This document shows, piece by piece, positions 25,841 through 35,849 of a stretch of DNA of 64,000 bases; position 1 is the first letter of the stretch, and each line of letters starts with the position of its first letter. Origin of the DNA: Oscheius tipulae (taxonomy: Eukaryota > Nematoda > Chromadorea > Rhabditida > Rhabditidae); assembly GCA_037178975.1 (NCBI GenBank), contig JASJZH010000004.1:5828001-5892000 (forward strand), in the 5' to 3' direction. The position numbers were made by a program, and so were the translations under genes. The notes under the pieces are model-generated. The model did no database searches, was not told where the DNA came from, and worked only from the letters and a program-made list of their open reading frames with translations.

Positions 25841-27351
25841 TCTTTAAGATATAAAAAGCTGTCGTCTCCGTCCGTCCGTCCGAAGCCTTTTGCGTTTGGA
25901 TGAAAATGCGTACGCAGTGCCCAAAATTCTATTATTTATCAATTTTCTCGGTGCTATTGTGACTTTTTGGAATTTTTGACGTTTGCAAACCAAATAGAAT
26001 GCTTACTTTGTCATAAGGTGATGAGAAAAAGAGGGAAAACATGGAGAAATCACAACAAAAAAAGGTGCGAAGCTAAAAATTCGGGTACGCAAAATGGCGT
26101 TACAGTATGCCAAAATCCCTCCCAAAAATCGTTTCCACTATTTTGTCCACTTTTTCATTCTTTTTGTCTCTTTTGTTTTCTCGAAATATTTTTTCGCAAA
26201 ATTACATCACAGAGCACTAAAACCAGTTACTCGCAGGGCTCTACAACAGGTTGCAGAGAAATTTCGACTGAGAAAAATGTAAGAAAATGTGAAGCATTGC
26301 AATGATTATTATTCTCTAATGATTATTCGCTCCCCTCTGTGACAGCGATATAGACGATATTCAGCTGCTTTTACCATAGTATTGATCGGTAGAGAGGGTA
26401 GCGCAACCCGAACAAAATCGACGTAGGGACCCTTTGTCAAACTCCAAAACGGTCATGGAAATGAGAGGGGTAGCGGTAGCCAACAGAATCGGAGACACAT
26501 TGTAGGAGAGAGGGGGATAGTACTAAACACTTTCATCGAATTGATCCAATTGGATCAATGAGCGAGAACTCTTCGGAGGAATAGCTGAGAGTAAAACAGT
26601 CAATCAGCTGAAAGATGAGTCTGTCTACTACGTAAGTCAGTCAAGTTACGAAAATGTGTACGCAGCACCCAAAATTCCCAAGTTCGTCACTCTCCATGTT
26701 ATCGTGATTTTTAGGATAGGGAAGGGAACGCGCAGCCTGAGCGAAATCAACAGAAGTTTGTCAAACCCAAAACGATTGTGGAAAGGACGGGTCACCGTAA
26801 ATCGCGTGAAAATCACAAGAGTGACCATTTGGAGGCGGAGAAATAGTCTCTCAAAAATTTTTCATGGTAGGGATTCACTTGGGCCCTGTGGGAAAAGGAA
26901 TTCTCTATAGCTACGAGAGGAACAATTGATGAAATGGAAGAAGAGTCTGTCTACCACGTAAAAGCATAAGTCAAGTTTCTGACAGATTCTTTTGATTGCT
27001 CTCAGTTTTGACACTTCGTCACTTTATCCAGAGCGACGTCGCAGATTGACAACTTTTACAGTATTTCCCTAATGCTTCTGTAGCTAAAATTTTTTGGCGG
27101 CGACAGATGTTCTAGATATAGAACAAAAACTTTGGCAATGTTTCATTTCCAAACACTACTCCGTAGGGCCTTTAAAAATCAGTAAGCCTGAACTTAAGAA
27201 AGAGGTGGGGAAAGCAGTAGTGATCTGATCCCTGCCATCGCATGGATCGGTATGCTTCTGTAGCTAAAGTTTTATGACGACGATGGATATAGAACAAAAA
27301 CTTTTTAAAAAAAAATCTACAGCGGCGTCGACAGACGGCGCAGCCGGCTGG
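25841..27351 (+). mobile_element. Helitron-like non-autonomous unit, copy 2 (tandem)
   Basis: 1511 bases, nearly identical to copy 1 along its whole length with scattered substitutions and small indels. It starts TCTTTAAGATATAAAAAGC immediately after copy 1's terminal CTGG and ends with the same CAGCCGGCTGG, followed by T. The array as a whole is flanked by A and T, the Helitron target pattern, without target-site duplication. The 5' tip differs from copy 1 over about 20 bases, and one subrepeat hairpin has lost eight bases. Confidence 0.75.
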
Positions 27352-28745
27352 TATGTTGTTGAACCGTCATTCGATAGGTTACCGAGATATATTCAAGAGT
27401 GTTATATCCCTGTTTCCTACTGTGGGTCCTTCATGATTTGATATCTCTTGCGGATGAAGTGAGGGTTTACCAATAGATAGAGTCGAATCCCCTTGTTGAG
27501 AAGTGAAAAACTTTCAATTCTCCCTGGTTTTACGAGATCCAAAAATCATATACTGACTTTTTCTCCTTTTCATAGTGACTACCATTTCCCTTACAACATT
27601 CTTGCGCAAAAGAGTTCTTAATCTCCGAGTCACAGTAATCCTTCCATAACGCAACTACAAAATGCTTGTAGCGTAACTAAAATTAAGCAAGAACTCTGTA
27701 GTTTACTAGCTTATCAGTTTGACCATTCATCATGCTTGTACTCAGTTTCTAGGGCGTATCCTGCCGCCGAGGTGACTATTTTTGGGTGGACACATGAGCT
27801 TTAGCAAACTACGAATCCGGGTAGAGAGAGCCGGCGAATAAGACAATCGTCCAGTGTGGATCACGTTGTTGAAACTGTAGTGAATTGGCAAAAATGTGTG
27901 CTAAACAGTGAGACAATCCAACTCTCCAAAAAACACCGGCACTTTTCAAAACACAAGGATTCAGTTATTGATGTCACTTTCCAAATTTCTCAGTGTAGGC
28001 ATGTGCTTCGCTCTCCTCCTCGACCTGTATACTCTACGTGATGTTCGTATTAGCGACGTTCTTCAATTTGACTCCTCCTCTTTATTCTCGGTTGTTGCGA
28101 CTTGTCGGTCGTCCATTCTAGAAACACAAGTTAGATGAGAAAAAAAACCTTCGTCTACCTGTCTGGTGGCTCTGAAGAACTGGAGTGAACAACAGACAGC
28201 CCGGTTTAAACAGGGATCCGGCCTAAAATTGAGGACTTGTTTTTTAATAATAACGCTTTTTACTGCCTGAATGTTGAGAAAGAGGGCAAAAAGCACATCT
28301 CATTGGAGGCACAAAATGCACAAAGCTTACTTTTACAGTGAGCAAAAAATTAAAACTGGGAATCGCTACCAAGGGGTTGTTGGTTCGAATCCTGTCGAGG
28401 GCAAAACTTTATATAAACTGTTCCTAGTGTTTTCTGACACGCTGGTCACGATTCTAACGTCTGTTTGTTTTTAAAAGTATTTGTTTTTTGCCTAGGAGTG
28501 AGCCGAACGATCGTCGGTTTGAAAAAAAGTGCTCACCTATCTTCGAATATGATTTCTTCCTTACTCTCTCCATATCACCTTCGTACAGTCCAGACAGAAT
28601 CAACAGAACTACATGATACAGCCAGTTACCATCTGTTTGCGTAAGGCTCTCCCCTTCATCTACATGTGTCATCAGCCAAAAAAGCATGGCAGTCCGAATA
28701 CAAAACAGATTTTTGATTCAGCCTAGGTCAACAGGATTAGGGCTC
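27352..28745. other. Intergenic region between the Helitron array and the secreted-protein cluster
   Basis: No convincing gene. A 77-codon minus-strand frame (28454-28687) has a hydrophobic middle but no recognisable motif. A tRNA-like repeat lies near its right half (separate entry). Confidence 0.4.
28361..28480 (+). repeat. tRNA-derived (SINE-like) repeat, family 1, copy A
   Basis: Contains a polymerase III B-box-like TTGTTGGTTCGAATCCTG and then a body shared with 34702-34820 (for example TCACGATTCT-ACGTCT-TTTGT), ending in a T/A-rich tail. The two copies align over roughly 110 bases with many substitutions. Fits an old tRNA-derived SINE. Confidence 0.55.
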
Positions 28746-28753
28746 GCATAAAA
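28746..28753 (+). promoter_or_regulatory. TATA-like box of the C6 gene
   Basis: CATAAAAG ending 31 bases before the start codon at 28785, implying a 5' leader of only a few bases. Two other small secreted genes in this cluster show the same spacing. Confidence 0.45.
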
Positions 28754-28784
28754 GGACACTGTTCGGAGAGAGCAGCATAACATT

Positions 28785-29363
28785 ATGTACTCTCTTCCGG
28801 TCGTCTTTCTGCTCATTGCCGCTGTCAGCTGCGACAACTGCAAATCCTGTACGGCTGCCGGTGTCGTTTTGACTGCTCCAGCACAGCAGGGAGACATTCC
28901 GGCTGTTCTCAGGTTGGTTAGCTGATTTTCTCTTGAATTCAAATAGTGGCGATATTGGTGATTGAAGTTAGTTTTTCCAAAGTAAAAACTGACAGGTGAT
29001 TGGTATCTTTTTGAAAAGTTCAATAGCCTCAATAAACCGATTCGATTTTTCCATGATCCTTCCTATTTAGAAATGTGTCAACGGACGAGAACGCTTGCGT
29101 GACTGCCTCGGCAGTCTGTGTTCCTACAGTCGGTAATTTCGCCTACATGCAGTTCAACAAGGAGATTGGCGGGCCGGCTGCTGCTTCCAACGGAGTCAGT
29201 CCCATTCCTATCAACTCTCATCCATTTTCAGCAAGTGACTGCCGACTTGGTCTGTAGCAAAGAAGGAAAATGGGCCTTTACCATGTCTGGAGCGACTCTC
29301 GTCATCACAGAAATTGGCTGTGCTCAAGCCAAGACACCCGTTCCTTCTATGCCAACAATGTAA
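28785..29363 (+). CDS. Small secreted C6-type cysteine-rich protein
   Basis: Three exons (28785-28912, 29071-29194, 29232-29363) give 127 residues. The start MYSLPVVFLLIAAVSC is a signal peptide. The mature part has the spaced-cysteine pattern of the nematode C6 domain: CDNCKSC, then ENACVTASAVC, then FAYMQFN, VTADLVCSKEGKW and TEIGC. The domain is essentially nematode-restricted and its molecular role is unknown; the protein is presumably extracellular. The second intron is only 37 bases. Its stop lies five bases from the stop of the convergent minus-strand gene, and AATAAA at 29371-29376 serves as its poly(A) signal while overlapping that gene's last codon. Confidence 0.8.
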
Positions 29364-29368
29364 ATACT

Positions 29369-30243
29369 TTAATAAAGAATCATGAAGACTAGAAAAAACC
29401 ACATTGGGAGAGGATAGGTTTCGGCGTGGTTCAGAATATAGAAAATGTTCCATTGGCGAAGGCGAGAGATGTTCCGATGCTCGGCTTCAGCCTCGGGCCA
29501 CGAGGTTTCCGCCGAATTGAGGTCGAAATTGCAGCGCGTCATGTTACAGAGCCATTGTTCTCTGCCTGTGTAGGATCGATAGAAGCCGGGCTGAAAAGAG
29601 TGAGAGATAGGAGAGGGCGATCCCGCTTATCTTGTTACTGGCTGACTACTAATCGCCATTCCCGTAGAAAATATTTTACCTGCATGGTCTCGACCGGAAG
29701 ACCTGATGCGAACGAGATACAGCCTCTGTGGACATCTCCGTGGGAAGTGGACGAGATGAAGCACATCTGCACAGTCTTTTCGTCTCTAACCGTAGTCTCA
29801 CCTGTCCCTGACAAGATTCCGTGCTTCTTAGGTAGGGAAACGTGGGCGAGTAGTAGTCCATGTAACACTCAATCGCATTGGAATTTGTCGGGAATATGAG
29901 GTCCTGGGGTGAGATCTGGTCACCATAACAGACGACTCTCTGTCTGTGACCTATATATGTCAAAACTGCACAGGTTCCTGGCCATGCCAGGACGACGTCG
30001 GTCACGGAAAAAAGATCCCATTCGTTCTCCGCGGAGCAGTCACTCGTCTCCGAGGTGAAGGAACTGTTCATGATTGTGAACATGTCGCTCTCGTAGATAC
30101 AGAAGGAACTGGCACATGGCTTGAGCCAGCGGCGATTCTCGTCAATCCCGTCGAATTCTCTACGCTCACAGACTTTTGTAGGCAGTTGACTGACAGCGTT
30201 GACTCCTGACATGAATGTGACGTTGACGTTGCAGCCGGCCGAG
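29369..30243 (-). CDS. Secreted ET-module-like cysteine-rich protein (5' exon not found)
   Basis: Three exons seen: 29802-30243, 29680-29766 and 29369-29590. The protein has a repeated cysteine pattern typical of nematode ET-type secreted proteins: CQGQMCFISS, HRGCISF, PGFY, then WLCNMTRCNFDLNS. It ends in a hydrophobic tail (MWFFLVFMILY), possibly for a GPI anchor. The upstream part (SAGCNVNVTF to CIYESDMF to VVCYGDQ) is Cys-containing but not matched to a named domain. The first exon shown starts in phase 2, so a signal-peptide exon should lie upstream, but I could not locate it between 30244 and 31060. The intron at 29767-29801 is only 35 bases. Family assignment is by cysteine pattern alone. 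Confidence 0.6.
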
Positions 30244-30301
30244 CTGGAAAAATTCTTTAGAATGGTATAATAATATTCTCAACTTTTTAGCAGACACAAA
30301 T

Positions 30302-30436
30302 AGCGTAATCCCGGGGATTGAAGGACAACCCTTGATGCGGATAGATTGACAGACAAGCGCTGTAACCACTAGGCCACGAAACCGAAATTTTACAGAAACG
30401 GTACGGGCTTTTATATGCAGCCAAGTGGTTAGCACT
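30302..30436. repeat. Double tRNA-headed repeat, copy A
   Basis: The minus strand carries a tRNA-like sequence (A-box GTGGCCTAGTGGTTA, degenerate B-box) over 30302-30378. After a conserved spacer (CCGAAATTTTACAGAAACGG), the plus strand carries a second A-box-like GCCAAGTGGTTAGCAC. The same outward-facing arrangement and spacer occur at 46593-46733, so this is a repeat family rather than a functional tRNA. Confidence 0.55.
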
Positions 30437-30790
30437 TAGCTACATTTTGTTTGAAATCTCATGTTTCTGATTTGATCCCGATCGGAGACTACCTTTTTCT
30501 AAATGTCTTTCTGGGGGTTTCGACCATTCTGAACACTATTTCGATGTACTTTTGCTTCTATAATAAAACGCGCATTTTAGCGTGTAGCGGCACGGTCAGT
30601 ACGAATCCGGATAAGTGCAGTAAATTTTAGATATGCTTAACCCCGACTCTCACTCATTGAGTACCCTGTCACGCTAAACTGGCTGACAGCGTCATAACCA
30701 TAGAGGATTTTGGCAGAACATAAATGACCTATTATTTATTGTTTCTCAGGGTGTTTGGATTTTAGGGTTCCCGTTAACAAATCTCAGTGT

Positions 30791-30827
30791 GAGGTGGATA
30801 AAATAAAGCACATCTGCACAGTCATTT
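30791..30827 (-). pseudogene. Fragment of the ET-like gene
   Basis: A 37-base stretch closely matching 29744-29780, the intron/exon junction of the ET-like gene's middle exon (minus-strand ctgtgcag|ATGTGCTT). Nothing else of the exon is preserved here, so it is probably a remnant of a local duplication. Confidence 0.45.
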
Positions 30828-31075
30828 GCCTTTGCTAGCGGGCTTACCTTTTCAACTTGCTCTGGAAATTTTGTGGACGAATTCTGAGTGGCTACTAGTT
30901 TCTCTTAGACTCCTGTTTTCCCCAGTACCCTTTTCTTTCCTCTACCCTAGGCCACATTGCCACGAACGAGCTGAAGCCATTCTCCAGTTATTTCTGGAAT
31001 CGTTTTGTTGTCCCTAGCAACCCGAATACGCTTGTCTCCCGCCCCTCTGTCCAGTCAATCCTTCTTTTCTCGAAA

Positions 31076-31331
31076 ATGTCCGACGACAGCAGCTGTGATC
31101 CCGACTACACCCAGTACAACGAGGACAGCGTTCCGCCAGAGGAGAGAGTGAGTTGCTTTTGCATCCCAATGACTCTCTTCATAGGAAATTGAGCACACTC
31201 ATCCCGGTCGTCCCGATCTCGACTACGATGATACTCCGGTCGGTCCGGCTGAGGGAGCGGTCTGTGATAAAGGGATCCATCATTATCAGGAGCAACAAAA
31301 AAAGGAGCGTGAGGGGGAGGAAGAGAATTGA
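31076..31331 (+). CDS. Small acidic protein, 72 residues, unknown
   Basis: Two exons, 31076-31147 and 31185-31331, joined in phase 0 across a 37-base intron. The start MSDDSSCDPDYTQYNEDSV has an AAA upstream context typical of worm starts. The rest is very hydrophilic (PGRPDLDYDDTPVG, HHYQEQQKKEREGEEEN). There is no signal peptide or membrane segment, and I recognise no family. AATAAA follows at 31377. The consistent splice sites and the poly(A) signal argue for a real gene; it may be intrinsically disordered and intracellular. Confidence 0.6.
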
Positions 31332-31856
31332 GGAATTGGGATTCTGATGTTCTTATTTTGGGATCTATTTGAGTTTAATAAAGATTAACAAGAAGGTAAT
31401 ATTGTTGCCCATTTAGCCATATATGGTTTGTCTCATATAAAACTGACAGAACCTGTGTAGGCTGGTCTCGGCAGTGTGAGAGTCTCAGTAGATTGGAATG
31501 GGTAGAAGCCAGTTCAAGGTTTTCTAAGATTGCCCTGAGAGAAGACCTCCCCTCTAAGATACACAGACGGTCCTGGCTTTGTGTCAACTGTCCTCGCTCA
31601 GTCGTCCTAGTCCACCTTTGGCACAACTACTGAAGTTAAATCACAGGCTCCTTCGAGTCTAACACGTAGCTCTAGTCTTTCGATTTTCTGTAAAACTCTA
31701 GTTTATATCGAAATCTGTAATTGAACGAGAAAGAACGGCCATGAGAAAAGTTGAGACAGTTATCTCCGCGGTTGGGCTTATCCAGCGTTGGACAGTTCAG
31801 GTTTGAGATAAAAAAAGAACCAAGCATATTCCAGGGACTCGAAGTCTGTCAAGAAC

Positions 31857-31912
31857 ATCTCAGCCTCAATAAACCGATGCGATTTTTCCATGATCCTTCC
31901 CATTTAGAAATG
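31857..31912 (+). repeat. Duplicated piece of the C6 gene (intron 1/exon 2 junction)
   Basis: About 50 bases nearly identical to 29023-29078, including GATTTTTCCATGATCCTTCC and the TTTAG acceptor with the first bases of exon 2. The similarity ends abruptly afterwards. Either a gene fragment or a remnant of a paralogue. Confidence 0.6.
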
Positions 31913-32022
31913 TACTCTGTCTGGTTGTCAAGCAGGGACCTCGTTTCCTAATTCACATCCTGATTTCTAAACCCGCATAGCCGAAAAATCAGGGAACCGA
32001 AAGACCAAAAAAAATGACTCAC

Positions 32023-32296
32023 TCGCAAAGACAAAGCGTATGACCATCTTGGTTCAGTCGACAGCCAACCGGAGCCATGGATCCAATCACGCAGCCCTAT
32101 TAACTGCTTTTAAATGAGACATAATGATTACCATGTCCTGAAAAGTGTCCGCACCACCGTCGTACCGGTACTCTATCAAGTAACATTGATCTCCTTGACA
32201 GTCTGTGGAACATCTGAAACCGAAGATTTGTTTGAGAAATCGATCAGGGAACAGACTGAAGTTCTCCGTCAGCGTCCTGTCGACAGTTTCTACAGG
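32023..32296 (-). CDS. Second ET-module-like secreted protein, partial model
   Basis: Two clear exons, 32132-32296 and 32023-32096, joined in phase 0 across a 35-base intron. They encode RCSTDCQGDQCYLIEYR followed by GCVIGSMAPVGCRLNQDGH and TLCLCE, a typical nematode ET-type cysteine pattern (C...C.GD.C...GC...GC...C.C). The signal-peptide exon upstream and the last exon downstream of 32023 are not resolved; the duplicated C6 fragment at 31857-31912 lies where the last exon is expected. It may therefore be a broken gene. Same strand as the neighbouring ET-like gene, suggesting local duplication. Confidence 0.55.
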
Positions 32297-32612
32297 CTAT
32301 CAAAGCTGTAGAGCCAGAAATGGAAAGTATCAGCAGAATGAATAGACGCATATTCACTCTGTTCCCGAACAGGAGTCTCTTTCTCTCTCTCTTGTTCATT
32401 CATTTCCATAAGCGGGCCGATGCAATATTCTGCTGCTCATTGAAATTGCGAATTGGCAGGGGAGGAGGAGGTTGTACTATTTGTTGGTGAGTCAGCAAGC
32501 GGGAGAGAAATGATTTGATAAGAAGCGAAGAAGTCAAGTGAACAGGAAGAGTTTGGCAGAAAGGAAGATGACTGTTAGTACTTAACATCTTCAACCCGTT
32601 CCTGACAAAGAT

Positions 32613-33009
32613 TTAGGTCAAAAACACGTTTATTTGCTGGCTGGAACTTCTAGGCAGCTGACAGAATGCACTTGGATTGACATGCTCTTCTCCGCGAATA
32701 ACAACACCCCATTTTTGCCTTGCAATCGTGGGCTGAAACAGGGGCATCGTTTCTCTTTCAGCTATCTGCTCCTACGCAATTAACAGTGCCAAAGGGAATG
32801 ATGTTGCTGAGCTCGAGCATCAGGACAGTCGTGTCTAAACAGCTGGAATTGGTAGCTGGAAGACACGACTACCTGTAGGAAGCGTCAACTGATCCAAAGT
32901 TATTTGGGCTCGCTTTTTGTTAGGTGATCTGGTCCACATAACAGGTACAATTGTTGCATGCCGCCTGGATGAGAGTTGCTAGAGAGAGGAGAACGAGGAA
33001 GCGGAACAT
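32613..33009 (-). CDS. Second small C6-like secreted protein
   Basis: Three exons (32938-33009, 32776-32868, 32613-32732) sum to 94 residues in frame. The start MFRFLVLLSLATLIQAAC is a signal peptide. The mature protein reads CNNCTCYSCL, then SSCLDT, FGTVNC, ARQKWGVVIRGEE and AFCQL, which follows the same order of cysteines and the K-W motif as the C6 protein at 28785. The acceptor of exon 2 (GGTAG) is weak, which lowers confidence. A TATA-like ATATAAAG lies about 32 bases upstream of the ATG. Confidence 0.5.
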
Positions 33010-33040
33010 CGTCGGATTATGAGGGAAGAGTTCTGCACTC

Positions 33041-33048
33041 TTTATATG
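33041..33048 (-). promoter_or_regulatory. TATA-like box of the second C6-like gene
   Basis: CATATAAA on the minus strand about 32 bases upstream of the start codon at 33009; the same spacing as in the neighbouring small secreted genes. Confidence 0.4.
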
Positions 33049-33663
33049 AGCCAAAATGAATTATGGGATTGGACGTAATGAGGATTGAAGAGAAAGCAGA
33101 GGTGGGATTACAATGGTACAGCATCAAAAATTCTAAAGCAGCAGTCTCTAAGAGAAACAAAAGAACTAACTTGAGCAGCAGACCGTGAGGATTGGTTATC
33201 GGAAGGGGATGGACAGGTTATAAAGAGGTGTTGAAAAGTTAGATTTTTTTAAATGAAACAGTTAGATGGCCATATGTCTGGATCCCAGAACTTGTACACA
33301 GTTCTATTACATGTTGAACTCTGTGGGAGCTTGTCACCAGGCCTCTTTCCAGCTGATCAACCAGAACAGGTACAAAGTGTTTTTTTTAGAATCATCTGAG
33401 CATTCCGCTAAGATGAAAGAGTTGAGAAGGAGGGCATTTTAAACGTTTTTTTAGAAAGCTGTGGGGTAGTTCTAATATGCTCTCTGAATCCCACTATTTC
33501 ATTAGACAGGCTCCCGCTAATTGATCACTTCCTACAAAATGCTGGTCCTTATTCTATTGCTACGCCAGACAATACCTGGATTCATGGATCCCCTTTCAGG
33601 GAGATCTGCATCTGACCAAGCCAGAAAACTACGAGTAAGTCTTTATTAGATCTTCGACAAAGC

Positions 33664-33945
33664 TCACTCCCTTCTTATATTCTGTCGAATTGTGGTTCTC
33701 GTGGCTCCAAGAGTTGTTCTGGGCCTTGTCGTAGTTGTTGTTCTCTGTGTGAAAGTTCTCCCAAGAAATGTGTGACAACTTCCGAGCAAACAAATCTTCT
33801 CAGCCTAAAAACTCCTCGTTTTCTATGGAAATTTAGCCAAACCAACCGGACAATCTTCACTCTTCGAGCACTTTTCTACAGTAATCTTCACTGTCAGGAC
33901 TGAGATCGTGGAGAGGATGAGGGCAAGGAGGAAGTAGCGGAACAT
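33664..33945 (-). CDS. Small secreted peptide with four-cysteine core and Thr/Arg tail
   Basis: Two exons, 33847-33945 and 33664-33804, joined in phase 0 across a 42-base intron ending TTTTTAG, give 79 residues. The start MFRYFLLALILSTISVLTV is a signal peptide. A compact cysteine core follows (CSKSEDCPAEKICLLGSC: C-x5-C-x5-C-x4-C), then a basic Thr/Arg-rich tail. I do not recognise a named family; the short knot-like core could suit a secreted effector or antimicrobial peptide, which is speculation. An ATATAAAA box lies about 34 bases upstream of the ATG. Confidence 0.5.
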
Positions 33946-33978
33946 ATTTGGAAATGCTTTGAACAGGGAATGGGTCAG

Positions 33979-33986
33979 TTTTATAT
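33979..33986 (-). promoter_or_regulatory. TATA-like box of the small peptide gene
   Basis: ATATAAAA on the minus strand about 34 bases upstream of the start at 33945. Confidence 0.4.
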
Positions 33987-35018
33987 CCGTTTCAGACTGT
34001 TTATGACTAAGCCGCCTGTACAATCAAAAACAAGGAAAATGTTCAGAGAGCAGTGTTTTTCAGGTGTCAAAGCAGCTTGTCTCTCCCTCCCCTCTTCAGT
34101 TTAAAAATAAACATTTTCCGTGTGTTCAGACCCTGTATTGACTCATCGCCCTAATAGGTCTTTTGGTTTAAAATATCATTAGAAAGTTCGAGACCTAAAC
34201 CAACATGTTCCGCTACTGAATACTCTCCCTCCTTCTTTTGGACTGTAGATAGCAGAGAATTGAATAAAATTTTAAGAAAAAGCAGACTGTCGGTCACAGA
34301 AGGCAACACTGTCAGGCACAATGTCGGACATAGAGACAACTGCTAGATTCAATGCCGAACATAGACGAACGACAGTTCACCCGACTACGAAGGGTCTAGT
34401 TGAATGAAAAGTTCAAAACCGATTGATTCTTTCTTTTTTGTGGAGACAGCCATTTTGGGAGGTTTCTATGTTCTTTTCCCAGCAAAAATAAAAGTTATAA
34501 ACCGAAGTTATTTACTCTAACACGAAAATGATGCATTTTAGTAGCAAGAGGATATCATAAAGATGTTCAGCGTGCTCGAACACCCTAGAATACGTTTTAA
34601 GGAAAGTTTTGTCTCTGCCGGCATCCAGCTAGAAACCCTCGGTAGCGTGAGATTTCCAAGCAAAAGGCCATAGATATCGGCACCCCCGTACCGCTCGGTA
34701 TCTTAGGGTTGTTGGTTCGATCCCTGCCGAAGTCAAAACTTGTTGCAAAACGTTTTCTAGACTTTTCTGCCATGCTGATCACGATTCTGACGTCTTTTTG
34801 TATCCAAAAGTTTTTTTTATCTAGAACTTTTGATCCGGTCGAGAAAAAACCTCTGAATCGAAGCTTCAAATTTTACAGTGAATTTCCCAATACGTGATTC
34901 TCTGAAGGTCGACACCAAGCGCTTGGCCCTCCCTAAACGAAGAAGTCTTTCATGTCTAAAATGACAAAAAAAAAACTGCAGAAATCAATACGGCTTCGAC
35001 AATAATGAGCGAGGCAAG
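33987..35018. other. Spacer between the secreted cluster and ATP synthase g
   Basis: No gene recognised. It holds copy B of the tRNA-derived repeat family 1. Confidence 0.4.
34702..34820 (+). repeat. tRNA-derived (SINE-like) repeat, family 1, copy B
   Basis: B-box-like GTTGGTTCGATCCCTGCC followed by the same body as 28361-28480 (TCACGATTCTGACGTCT) and a T-rich tail. Substitutions and small indels separate the copies. Confidence 0.55.
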
Positions 35019-35495
35019 CTATATTTCTTGGGCCTTCTTCAATTCTTTGACCTGGGTACGGGTGGTCTTCGAAACGTAATCGGACGGGACGATGTATCCA
35101 AAGATGTAGCGACGGCCGATCATCTCTCCGACAAAGAACCAGGCGAGAACCTGAAATCGCACCCTGCTAAATGGAAAAAAAGAACAAACCTCGAGAAAAA
35201 CGGCACTGTAGACCAGTCCCTCGCGGACAGACAACTTGGAGTAGGCCTTGGTCTCGATAGCTTTGACAACCTTAGCAAAATCGGCCTTGATGGCTGGCCA
35301 GTCGGCTTGCTTGGGAGGAGCCAGCTCGTGCTTCCAGACTCCCTTCAGAATGGCGAGACGACGGGGGAACTGTGCCTAAAAATGGGAGTTTTACCCATGA
35401 CGCATTGAAAAAGAAAAAGGAACCTTTTGGTGACGATAGATGGCTCCTCCGAGATTGGCAAGTTTCTCGAACATGTTCATCTGACGGGCGGCCAT
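35019..35495 (-). CDS. Mitochondrial ATP synthase subunit g
   Basis: Accessory subunit of the Fo part of ATP synthase in the inner mitochondrial membrane, involved in dimerisation and cristae shape. Exons 35424-35495, 35190-35375 and 35019-35150 give 129 residues. The N-terminus MAARQMNMFEKLANLGGA precedes the typical order: HELAPP, AIKADFAKVV, KLSVREGLVYSAVFLEV, then the conserved membrane segment LAWFFVGEMIGRRY and FGYIVPSDYVSK. This matches nematode ASG proteins in length and order. Codon use is GC-biased, as expected for a highly expressed gene. Confidence 0.9.
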
Positions 35496-35849
35496 TCTGA
35501 ATCATTTTGTGAGATGGGAAACTGAGGATAAAGGCAATTTTATGAAGAGAAATACACCAAGAGAGTCCCTAAGACGTTTTCGCATCAGTTGTGACGATAT
35601 CTTGGTAAAAGCTTCGAAAGGAAAGCGGTTAAATATTGCGTGAACAAGAGCAATGAGGAACAAGGTCAAAGACAATTCTCATGCAAAACAAAAGGACATC
35701 ATGTACTTCGTAGTTTCCAGGAAAGTACGAAAATCCATTTTTTTTTAGAAAGGAGACAGCAAAACCAAATCTTTGGAGATCAATTAGAGGTTTGTGTTGA
35801 GTAAAATAACGCAGTTTAGCTCATTTGGCCAAAAATGAGATGAAATCTA

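Noticed and set aside
24322-26305. Repeated open frames containing FLTFANQIECLLCHKVMR in both Helitron units, which looked like duplicated genes
   Set aside because: They lie inside the mobile units, have premature stops and no domain, and only reflect the duplication.
33260-33640. Plus-strand segments reading CTQFYYMLNSVGACHQASF and DSWIPFQGDLHLTKPENYE
   Set aside because: Protein-like pieces, but no combination of splice sites joins them without stops; possibly a decayed gene, not supportable as a CDS.
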